64,000 bases of DNA, taken from positions 1-64,000 of the forward strand of contig PKEB01000005.1 of assembly GCA_002863125.1 (NCBI GenBank). The letters are read 5' to 3'. The position numbers and the translations under genes are program-made. Origin of the DNA: Flavobacteriales bacterium. Its GTDB lineage: Bacteria > Bacteroidota > Bacteroidia > Flavobacteriales_D > Sanyastnellaceae. Below the pieces are notes generated by a model. The model was not told the DNA's origin. It saw only the letters and a list, made by a program, of their open reading frames with translations, and made no database searches. Below are positions 1 through 8,047 of this stretch, one piece after another. Numbering within the stretch: position 1 is the first letter of the stretch; each line of letters starts with the position of its first letter.

Positions 1-713
1 TTGCCTCGGTAGGCATGCGCTTTCGCTAACAACGCCGTGGCCGCTCCCCACGTGGCGCGTCCAATCTCCGATACAGAGATGGCACTGCGCTTGGGCAGCG
101 ATTCGCGTGCTGAGGTCAAGTCTGCGATGATTTGGTCCCACACCTCCGCTTGCGGCGTGCGGCCCTGTTGGTACTCGCTCGGAGAAAGGTTGTTCAAAAT
201 GAGCGGCACATCGCCAAAGACGGTCACCAAGTTGAAGTACCAGTACGCCCGGATGAACGCCGCCTCACCGAGGTAGCGTGCCTGCTCCGTAGGGTCCATC
301 TCGATGTTGGGAACGTTGTTCAACGCCAAGTTGCAGTACGCAATGCCGCGGTACGCCACTTGCCATTCACCAAGCAAAATGCGGCTTGACGAATTGCCCT
401 GGAAGTTTTCAAACAACAACAAGTCGGGCTCATCCCCATCACCTGAGCCTCCCTTGAAGGAGTCATCGGAGCAGATATCGCCGAAATACCAGCGGAAGTG
501 AGCGGCCAATTGCGCGCTGCCCTGGATGTTGGTGACCTCCTGTTGGAGGTTGTTGTAGCAGGCGATGGTCGCTGCTTCCGCATCCTCAGGGGTCAGGTAG
601 TAGTTTGCCTCCGTAGAGCCTACCAAAGGCGTGATGTCGAGGAATTCCTGTTTGCACGCTACCAAAGAGACAGCGAGGAATCCAATCAAATAGAGTGTTT
701 TCTGTTGTTTCAT
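1..713 (-). CDS. SusD-like glycan-binding outer-membrane lipoprotein, 3' end outside window
   Basis: This open frame runs off the left edge, so only about 237 N-terminal residues are present. It starts MKQQKTLYLIGFLAV and has a lipobox (LVAC, Cys about residue 20), so it should be a surface or outer-membrane lipoprotein. The sequence then reads like a SusD/RagB N-terminal domain: EFLDITP just after the Cys, a YYLTPEDAEAA segment, and an AAFIRAYWYFNLV segment typical of the TPR-like helices that dock on SusC. It lies 11 bp downstream of the susC-like gene in the same direction, the canonical order. In the family, SusD binds the oligosaccharide and forms the lid of the SusC transporter. The substrate cannot be read from this fragment. 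Confidence 0.93.
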   Translation of the reverse strand, partial: MKQQKTLYLIGFLAVSLVACKQEFLDITPLVGSTEANYYLTPEDAEAATIACYNNLQQEVTNIQGSAQLAAHFRWYFGDICSDDSFKGGSGDGDEPDLLLFENFQGNSSSRILLGEWQVAYRGIAYCNLALNNVPNIEMDPTEQARYLGEAAFIRAYWYFNLVTVFGDVPLILNNLSPSEYQQGRTPQAEVWDQIIADLTSARESLPKRSAISVSEIGRATWGAATALLAKAHAYRG

Positions 714-724
714 AGGTATGCGCA

Positions 725-3700
725 TTAGAAGTTGACGTTAACACCAGCCATGAAGGTCCGCGCCGCCGGATAGAATCCACGGTCGATGCCGATCTCCAAG
801 GTGCCCCGCGTGCCAATCTCCGGGTCGAGGCCAGAATAGCTCGTGAAGGTGAACAAATTGCTTGCAGCCACATAAATACGACACTTGCCAATCTGCAAAC
901 GTTGCATCACGCTCGCTGGCAAGGTGTACCCCACCTGCACATTCTTGATGCGCAAGAACGATCCGTCCTCGACGAATCGGTCGGAGATGCGGTTGTTCTG
1001 GTTCGGATCGCTGTGGGAAATACGCGGGTACAAATCGCTTGTGCCCTCTCCGGTCCAGCGCTCCAAGGCTGCGACGGGAAGGTTTGTGGTATTCAAATCA
1101 TAACGGAACACCCCATTCAACACGTCGTTGCCGTGGGTGCCCTGCAGGAACAAGCTGAAGTCGAACGCCTTGTAGTTCATCGAAGCGTTGAAACCGTAGG
1201 TGAAATCCGGATGGGGATTGCCGATCATGGTTTTGTCATCGGCATCGATGGTGCCGTCGCCGTTCTGATCGACGAAAATCACATCACCAGCTTGTGCGTT
1301 TGGCAAGGCCTCGTAGGCTGCAGCTTCTTCATCCGTCTGGAAAATACCTGCTGTTTCGTATCCGTAGAAGTACGCCATGGGCATGCCGATTTCCGTGTAA
1401 GCCACCAAATCGCCAATGCCGAAGACTGAACCGGTGCTGATGGGCTGGCCACCCTCACCCAAATCCGTCACTTCATTGCGAATGAAGGAGATGTTACCTC
1501 CCACTTCGTATTCCACCAAACCTTTCTGGTTGCGGTGGTTGACCATGAACTCAAACCCTGAGTTCTTCGCTGACGCCACATTCGTAGCAGAAGGCAAGAA
1601 TCCGACCACGCCAGGAAGTGGAACCACCGCCAACATGTCGTTCGTGTTCTTGACGAAGTAGTCGGCGACAATGTTCAACTTGCCTTTGTACAAGTCGGCG
1701 TCCACACCGATGTTGGTCTGCTCGACTGTCTCCCACTTCAAATCGGGGTTGGACGTGTTAATGGGACCTGCACCGTTGACCTGCACCTGTTCGCTGCCGA
1801 AGGTGTAGTTAAGGCCGTTGTAGATGAGCGAGGTGTAATCGAAGTTGCCGATGCCGTCCGCGTTTCCATTCTGTCCCCAGCTAGCGCGAAGCTTCAAGAA
1901 GTCAATCCAGTCTTTCTCGGCCACCCAAGGCAGCTCGGTCATGTTGTACGCAGCGGAGAATGAGGGGAAGATGCCGTACCGGTTGTTTTTACCGAATCGG
2001 GATGAACCGTCGCGGCGCACTGTGCCGGCCAATGACCACGCCTCACCGAGGCTGTAGTTAACGCGAACAAACTGTCCAATGAAGGACGATTCTGAAATGC
2101 CGCCGTTCGCAGTGGGTGCTTGCTCAGCGTTGTTCATGCTGTTGCTGAGGTACGCGAACAGGACGTCATTGGAGGCCAAGCTGTCCCGTGAACCGTAAAA
2201 GTTGGTATTCACGTTGTTCAGTGCGGAGTATCCAGCGATGACCTGCAGGTCGTCTCCGTTCTTCAACTCCTTTTCGTAGTTCAATGTATTCTCCCACTGC
2301 CAGTTGCTCCACTTGTTTTCGCCGAGCACCAACGAGTTGACCTCGCGGAATTCATACGCCGGACGGTTGGGATCGTTGGGGCCGATGCCCAAGTCGAAGG
2401 ATGGGTAGAAAATGCGTTGGGACCCCAATGATAAGTCGACCGACATGGTCGACCGGAACTTTAAGTTCGAGAGGATGTCAAATTCCGCAAACGTGGAACC
2501 GACAAATCGGTTGGTGGTCCAAAAATCGTTGTTCAATGCGATTTGGTTCGCCGGGTTCGCGATATCCGAATCGATGAATTCACTGTATGCGTAGGATCCA
2601 TCCGGACGTTGCGCCGTGGTGATTGGATCCATATTGAGTGCGCGTCCGACGGGAGTCGCGAACTCGTTGTTTTCGGCAAGAGCCGAACGATTCAAGTGCG
2701 TGAAGTTCACGTTCTGTCCCATGCGGAAGCGCTCACCGCCGTCTTGGCGGGTATTGATGCGGAAAGTGTAGCGCTCGAAGCGCCCCTTCTCACCGCCGAT
2801 GATGCCGTCTTGCGTGAAGTAGCTTCCGCCCACAGCGGTTGACGACGTCTTCGTGCCTTTTGTAAAGCTGAACGAATGGTTCATCATGGGCGCTCGCTGG
2901 AAGATTTCATCCTGCCAGTCGAAACCTTCACCCAACGCTGCTGGGTTGCTCAATGCCTCAAGCGGCGCCAGTCCTGCAGCGGAACGGCTTTCGTTCATGA
3001 GAATCGCGTACTCCTCTGCATTCAAGAGGGCCATGTATTTCCATGGTTCCTGGATGCCGTAGTAGCTCTCGTAGGTAATTTGAGGCTTCTGCCCTTTGCT
3101 GCCTGTTTTGGTTGTAATCAAGACCACACCGTTACCACCACGCGCACCGTAGATGGCCGCAGAAGCCGCATCCTTGAGGATGGAGATGGACTCGATGTCC
3201 GCAGGGTTCAAGTAGTCAATGCCACCGCTGGGGATGCCGTCGATGACGTACAACGGTTCTGCGTTGTTCAAAGAACCAGTTCCGCGGATGCGGATGGATT
3301 GGGTGGATCCGGGCTGCCCTGAATTCTGGGTCACCTGTACCCCGGCGGCACGGCCTTGAAGGGCCTGCTCAGTTCGGAGCACGGGCAAAGACGTGATTTC
3401 TTTGGTGTCGATGGTACCGACCGCTCCGGAAATCTTGCTTCGCTTTTGGTTGCCGTAACCGACGACGATGACCTCTTCCAACCCAGCGATGTCAGCGTCC
3501 AATTGGACGTTCGTGGATTGGCCGGCAGTGACTGCCACCTCCTTGCTCCTGTACCCAATGAATGAGAACACGAGCGCGACTTCATCGCCCGACACGGGCA
3601 GCGTGAATTTTCCATCGATGTCCGAAAAGGTCGCGTTCTGCGTCCCTTTCTCGACCACTGTGACCCCGGGCAAGCCAATGCCGTCTTCAGCGGCGGTCAC

Positions 3701-3784
3701 CGTCCCGGAGACCATCCTTCCCTGAGAGAAGGAGGTCGCCAGGATGGCACCGATGAATCCAAATGCTAAAAGCAGTTTTTTCAT
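725..3784 (-). CDS. SusC/RagA-type TonB-linked outer-membrane transporter
   Basis: 1019 residues, full length for the family. A signal peptide (MKKLLLAFGFIGAILATSFS) precedes a carboxypeptidase-D-like regulatory domain (about 22-100, GTVTAAEDGIGLPGVTVV). Then come the plug with the SusC hallmark EEVIVVGYGNQKRSK and a 22-strand-type barrel ending in a terminal Phe (GVNVNF). It should import oligosaccharides across the outer membrane using TonB energy, with the SusD partner immediately downstream. Upstream in the same direction lie a secreted repeat protein and a GH3 enzyme, so it belongs to a polysaccharide utilisation locus. The GH3 and the nearby GH16 suggest a beta-glucan substrate, but the sequence does not prove it. 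Confidence 0.96.
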   Translation of the reverse strand: MKKLLLAFGFIGAILATSFSQGRMVSGTVTAAEDGIGLPGVTVVEKGTQNATFSDIDGKFTLPVSGDEVALVFSFIGYRSKEVAVTAGQSTNVQLDADIAGLEEVIVVGYGNQKRSKISGAVGTIDTKEITSLPVLRTEQALQGRAAGVQVTQNSGQPGSTQSIRIRGTGSLNNAEPLYVIDGIPSGGIDYLNPADIESISILKDAASAAIYGARGGNGVVLITTKTGSKGQKPQITYESYYGIQEPWKYMALLNAEEYAILMNESRSAAGLAPLEALSNPAALGEGFDWQDEIFQRAPMMNHSFSFTKGTKTSSTAVGGSYFTQDGIIGGEKGRFERYTFRINTRQDGGERFRMGQNVNFTHLNRSALAENNEFATPVGRALNMDPITTAQRPDGSYAYSEFIDSDIANPANQIALNNDFWTTNRFVGSTFAEFDILSNLKFRSTMSVDLSLGSQRIFYPSFDLGIGPNDPNRPAYEFREVNSLVLGENKWSNWQWENTLNYEKELKNGDDLQVIAGYSALNNVNTNFYGSRDSLASNDVLFAYLSNSMNNAEQAPTANGGISESSFIGQFVRVNYSLGEAWSLAGTVRRDGSSRFGKNNRYGIFPSFSAAYNMTELPWVAEKDWIDFLKLRASWGQNGNADGIGNFDYTSLIYNGLNYTFGSEQVQVNGAGPINTSNPDLKWETVEQTNIGVDADLYKGKLNIVADYFVKNTNDMLAVVPLPGVVGFLPSATNVASAKNSGFEFMVNHRNQKGLVEYEVGGNISFIRNEVTDLGEGGQPISTGSVFGIGDLVAYTEIGMPMAYFYGYETAGIFQTDEEAAAYEALPNAQAGDVIFVDQNGDGTIDADDKTMIGNPHPDFTYGFNASMNYKAFDFSLFLQGTHGNDVLNGVFRYDLNTTNLPVAALERWTGEGTSDLYPRISHSDPNQNNRISDRFVEDGSFLRIKNVQVGYTLPASVMQRLQIGKCRIYVAASNLFTFTSYSGLDPEIGTRGTLEIGIDRGFYPAARTFMAGVNVNF

Positions 3785-3833
3785 CAGAATTCAGTTCGTT
3801 CCAGCATTGCTGGATTTAATTGGTGTCCTGTGA

Positions 3834-5576
3834 TTATTGGACTTTGATCAGTTTCTCCGTCGCAACGACTCCATTCATATTCAACTGAACGAAGTATACA
3901 CCTGCCGCTTCTGAGCTCATGTCGAGCGTCCAGACTGGGGTGTTCGCAAGCAACAGCACGCGCTCAACTAAGGCCCCGTTGAAGGACACAATGCTCACTT
4001 CGCAAGGGGCATTATTGGCGCCTTGCATGCGCAACTCAACGATGTCGTTGGTGATACTAGGGACGAGCTTGAAGTCCATACCTCCCAACTCCATTATGTT
4101 GTCTGGGGTGCAAACGTCACACGAGTTGAAGCAGTATGCGATGGTTTCAACGGACGCTTCTTCGTCGAAGAATAAGTAACGATTCGTGTAAACCGAGTCA
4201 GCTGTCGTGACTGTGCACTCGCCGTGAACGATGGGATCAAATACTTCTTCCACACCGCTGTTGACGAACTTGTATTCGTGTCCGCCAGGCAACAAGTCGA
4301 GGGTCACCTCGTAGATGCCGTCGCCGTCATCGTCAGCCAAAGGAGTCGCCGTGTTGTCCCAGCCGTTGATGGAGCCACCGAAAATAGTCACACCGCTCAC
4401 GACCAATTGCTCGCTCATGTCGACCTTGAAGGTGACCGGTACTGGGCTGATCATTTCACAAGAACCGTCTTCGCTGCACTGGCCGAAGCACGTGCTGACC
4501 ACCGTGTTACCCGTTACTTCAGGCAAGAAACGATCGTTGAAGTTATCTGGGTTGGCGCAAGGCAAACCAGCGATATTCTCCTTGCACGACCAGTCTCCAC
4601 ACGCACCGTTGGTGAACGTGTAGTAGCTGCTGAATCCAGCCTCTACCTCTAAGGTGATGGAGTAGATGCCGTCACCGTCGTCGTCGGTCATCTGGTTGTC
4701 GCCCGGGTTGCCGAAGTTTCCACCTCCAGCGAGGTAAACACCTGTAGGATCAACATCTTCCAATTCCATGTTGAGGTTGAATGTCACGGTGAACAGGCTG
4801 TCGTTTCCGCCGCCGCCGCCATTCGAACCCTCGCAGGCCGAGCAGGAGTTGTAGCACACCACGTCCAAGGTCATGGGCTCCGTTCCGGTGGTCAACGCGC
4901 GGTTGGTGTAGCCGTCAATGGTGCTGGTGCAAGGATCACCTTCGGTGAATTCCTCTTGGTTGCTCCACCCGTCCAACGTGAACTTGTACTCGTAGGACAT
5001 CTCGTTGTCGAGCTCGATGGCGAGCTCGTAGACGCCGTCTGCGTCGTCGTCGGTCATCTCTGCGCAAGAACCACACCAGCCGTTGAAGCTGCCGTTCAGG
5101 TTGACCGCACCGTAGCTGCCCGCGTAATCAGACATATCCACGCGGAAGGTCACAGCCGATGCAGGCGGTGGAGCTTGGCAAGAGCCGTCTTCTGAGCATT
5201 GACCAAAGCAGGTACTGATGGTCATGTCGCCGTTGATTTCAGGCAGGATGCGGTCATTCCAATTGGCTGGATCTGAACAAGGGAGGCCCTGCAGGTTCTC
5301 TTTGCAGCTCCAGTCGGGGCAATTTCCGTTGAGGAAAATGTAGTTGCCTCCCGAATCTTCATTATTGATAACAACATCAACACTGTATACGCCGTCCCCG
5401 TCCGGGTCGGTCAATTCATGCTCGGTGGGGCCACCGATGACACCGCCGCCGAGGTAGACACCTCCTTCGGACACGGTTTCGTTCTCCATGTTGAGATTAA
5501 AAGTCACAACGGATGTTTGTGCCCACGAAGTGACGGCAACAAGCATTGCGAACATGCTTAGGAAAACGTTTTTCAT
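3834..5576 (-). CDS. Secreted glycan-binding-like repeat protein with T9SS sorting domain
   Basis: 580 residues. It has a Sec signal peptide (MKNVFLSMFAMLVAVTSWAQ) and four modules of about 110 residues in the order A-B-A-B. A modules (about 22-135 and 262-375) share VTFNLNME, WSCKEN and CFGQCSEDGSC. B modules (about 140-248 and 378-486) share VTF(R/K)VDMS, a central DDD/ADGVYE-type acidic turn and NRYL/NRAL. The modules resemble starch-binding/CBM48-like beta sandwiches seen in Bacteroidota surface proteins. The last about 75 residues form a T9SS type A sorting domain ending GVYFVQLNMNGVVATEKLIKV. It sits between GH3 and susC, where SusE/F-like binding proteins usually occur, so it probably binds the target glycan at the cell surface. 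Ligand unknown. Confidence 0.82.
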   Translation of the reverse strand: MKNVFLSMFAMLVAVTSWAQTSVVTFNLNMENETVSEGGVYLGGGVIGGPTEHELTDPDGDGVYSVDVVINNEDSGGNYIFLNGNCPDWSCKENLQGLPCSDPANWNDRILPEINGDMTISTCFGQCSEDGSCQAPPPASAVTFRVDMSDYAGSYGAVNLNGSFNGWCGSCAEMTDDDADGVYELAIELDNEMSYEYKFTLDGWSNQEEFTEGDPCTSTIDGYTNRALTTGTEPMTLDVVCYNSCSACEGSNGGGGGNDSLFTVTFNLNMELEDVDPTGVYLAGGGNFGNPGDNQMTDDDGDGIYSITLEVEAGFSSYYTFTNGACGDWSCKENIAGLPCANPDNFNDRFLPEVTGNTVVSTCFGQCSEDGSCEMISPVPVTFKVDMSEQLVVSGVTIFGGSINGWDNTATPLADDDGDGIYEVTLDLLPGGHEYKFVNSGVEEVFDPIVHGECTVTTADSVYTNRYLFFDEEASVETIAYCFNSCDVCTPDNIMELGGMDFKLVPSITNDIVELRMQGANNAPCEVSIVSFNGALVERVLLLANTPVWTLDMSSEAAGVYFVQLNMNGVVATEKLIKVQ

Positions 5577-5598
5577 TGTAAGAGTTTATGGTTTGGGT

Positions 5599-7884
5599 TC
5601 ATTGTATGCGGAAGGATGCTGATTCATCAGCAATTTTTAAGGTAAAGGCACCGGGCTCAACACGGCTAATGAGGTCCGTGTGTACGAAGGACAGGGCGCT
5701 TACTGGCAATTTGATGCCGTAAGTGACCGTCTCACCGGGCCCAATAAACACGCGATCGAAATCACGAAGGCGCTGAACACTCGGTGTAATGGACGCCACA
5801 TGGTCTTGCGCGTAGACCAGCACCAATTCATTGACCGTGCGATCCCCGGTGTTCGTAATATCGATGATGCCGCGAATCGAATCGCCCACGCTGAACGTGG
5901 AATCTACCAGCGAAAAATTGCTGTATTCAACGCTTGAGTAGCTCAAGCCGTGTCCAAAGGGGTATTGCGGATTGTAGCCACCCGAAGAGGAGCCCGGATT
6001 GCCGCGTTCAGCAAATTTGTAGTCGTAGGTCAAGTGCGATGACGGGTAGCGCGGCCACGTGAAAGGCAAACGGCCGCTCGGATTGTATGATCCGTCGAGC
6101 ACTTGCGCGATGGCTTGTCCTCCATAATCACCCGGCAAGTAGGCCATGATCACTGCATCCATCAGCGGTTCGATGTCCGCAAACGTTCTCGGCCGGCCTT
6201 CAATGAACACCCCGATGATGGGCACGTTTAACGCATGCACAGCACGAACCAATTCCTTCTGGTTGCTGAACAAACTCAAGTCCTCGTCGTTGCCAACGAA
6301 TTCGGTGTAGGGCATCTCGCCCAAGGCCAACACCACACACGCGGGTCTCGTCGCTCGAATCGCCCGAGCAATCTTGTCAATGTCATCCGACCCAAAATCC
6401 ATGGTCAGCGGGCTGTCAGCAATGCGATTTGAACCAAAATGCTCGGCCATGGCTTCCGCCAGGTGCGGCCGACCCGGCGTGTTGAAACGCGTATTCGTCC
6501 CCTGCCATGTACCGGTCCACCCGCCATTCAGGGCGTTCAGGCTATGGGCTGTCGGTCCCGTTACGAACACGGTGCCTGTCCCTCCGATGGGCAAGATGGG
6601 CCGATCTGGGTAGACGGCATGCTGGCCTTCATTCTTCAGGACCGTGATGGATTCCAAGGCCGCGCGCGCTGCTGGTCCTTCGAATTGTGATTTGTCCGGG
6701 TAGGTATCCAAGGCCGGCGGCATGCCTGCTGTTTCGAATAACCCCAATTCCCATTTCATATTGAGGATTCGCCGAACCGAAAGGTCGATACGTTCCATGC
6801 TGATCGTGCCCTCTTGCACCAACTCAACCAAGGCCTCGCTGAATTCGAGATCTAATGGGACCATGCTCATATCAATTCCCGCTTCGATGCCCATGCGCGT
6901 TGCCTCTTTGTTGTCTTCGGCCACCATGTGCCGGGTGTAGAGGTAGCGAATGTCTTCCCAATCGGATACGACCACGCCTTCGAAACCCAACTCATCGCGC
7001 AGCAAGTCGGTCAACAAGTACCGGTTGGCGTGCACCGGGATGCCGTTTATTTCACCACTGTTCACCATGACGGACATGGCTCCTGCATCGATGGCAGCTT
7101 GGAACGAGGGAAGGAAATATTCGCGCAACTCGCGTTCTGGAATCCAGGCGGGGGTGCGGTCTTTTCCGGACAACGAGTAGCCGTAACCAAAGAAATGCTT
7201 CAACGTTGCGGCGAATGGGACGTCTCCGTTCTGGTACCCCTCGACCATAGCTACGCCGAGACGAGAAGCGAGTAGCGGGTCTTCTCCGAAGGTTTCCCAA
7301 AAACGCGGCCAGCGGGGATCGCGGCCCAAATCGAGTACGGGCGAAAAATTCCACGGAATGCCGCACGCAGCAACCTGCTCGGCGGTGGCCGCTGCGTTTT
7401 TTCGAACGAGCGATTCATTCCATGTGGCGGCCAACCCGATTTGCTGTGGACCAAGCACTGCCTCCGCCGTGTACGTTGGACCGTGTATGGCATCGACCCC
7501 GTACAGAACAGGAATGCCCGATGCTTTGCGCGCCGCATGCTCCTGAATCCCCGTGATGAATTCGTGCCATTTCTCCGGCGAATGGGCATGATTTCCGCAA
7601 TTGAGAATGCTTCCCACCTGATAATCAACGAGGGCCTCCATTGCACGCGACGAATCGAGGTGCTGAGGCTCGATGATTGTTTTGTTTTCCTTTTGCAAGA
7701 TAGCTCCCAAAGTGAGCTGGGTCATCTCCCCCACCTTGGCCTCCAAACTCATCGTTGCGATTAGGGAATCAACGAACGCCTGTTTCTCCGTGACTTCGCC
7801 TTTGGGTCCACCGCTGCATGCAACGAGGCTCAGTAGGAATATACCTACGGCACAGGGAGTTGTCAATTTGGAAAGAAAGTTCAT
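5599..7884 (-). CDS. GH3 family beta-glucosidase, lipoprotein
   Basis: 761 residues from the ATG at 7884. A longer frame reaches 7950, but this start gives a proper lipoprotein signal (MNFLSKLTTP..., lipobox LVAC followed by SGG). The GH3 N-terminal barrel has KHFFGYG and the nucleophile motif GVVVSDWEDI, with the catalytic Asp at about residue 308. The C-terminal alpha/beta sandwich carries the acid/base region and a fibronectin-III-like end. Family knowledge indicates exo-acting release of glucose from beta-1,3/1,4-glucan oligosaccharides (xylosidase is an alternative). It is the first gene of the minus-strand unit GH3, repeat protein, susC, susD. The divergent GH2 gene begins 163 bp away. 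Confidence 0.93.
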   Translation of the reverse strand: MNFLSKLTTPCAVGIFLLSLVACSGGPKGEVTEKQAFVDSLIATMSLEAKVGEMTQLTLGAILQKENKTIIEPQHLDSSRAMEALVDYQVGSILNCGNHAHSPEKWHEFITGIQEHAARKASGIPVLYGVDAIHGPTYTAEAVLGPQQIGLAATWNESLVRKNAAATAEQVAACGIPWNFSPVLDLGRDPRWPRFWETFGEDPLLASRLGVAMVEGYQNGDVPFAATLKHFFGYGYSLSGKDRTPAWIPERELREYFLPSFQAAIDAGAMSVMVNSGEINGIPVHANRYLLTDLLRDELGFEGVVVSDWEDIRYLYTRHMVAEDNKEATRMGIEAGIDMSMVPLDLEFSEALVELVQEGTISMERIDLSVRRILNMKWELGLFETAGMPPALDTYPDKSQFEGPAARAALESITVLKNEGQHAVYPDRPILPIGGTGTVFVTGPTAHSLNALNGGWTGTWQGTNTRFNTPGRPHLAEAMAEHFGSNRIADSPLTMDFGSDDIDKIARAIRATRPACVVLALGEMPYTEFVGNDEDLSLFSNQKELVRAVHALNVPIIGVFIEGRPRTFADIEPLMDAVIMAYLPGDYGGQAIAQVLDGSYNPSGRLPFTWPRYPSSHLTYDYKFAERGNPGSSSGGYNPQYPFGHGLSYSSVEYSNFSLVDSTFSVGDSIRGIIDITNTGDRTVNELVLVYAQDHVASITPSVQRLRDFDRVFIGPGETVTYGIKLPVSALSFVHTDLISRVEPGAFTLKIADESASFRIQ

Positions 7885-7971
7885 GAAGACGGAGCGCGTT
7901 TTCTGCAGTGAGATTACGCCGGGTTCATTGCTCGGGCGATAGGTGTGCAAGTTACACGCTTAATTTGACAT

Positions 7972-8012
7972 AGCTGGCAGATTCGGCAGCCTTTTTTTGC
8001 CCCAGCTGGCAG
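7972..8012. repeat. Direct repeat AGCTGGCAG x2 in the GH3/GH2 divergent gap
   Basis: The 9-mer AGCTGGCAG occurs at 7972-7980 and again at 8004-8012, three helical turns apart. Both copies are in the only intergenic gap of the polysaccharide locus, between two divergent glycoside hydrolase genes. It could be a regulator binding site; a chance repeat is also possible. Just downstream lies TATCTTGT, a -7-like element for the GH2 gene. Confidence 0.25.
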
Positions 8013-8047
8013 GGCGTTTTATCTTGTCGAATTGCACCATGGTCCCC

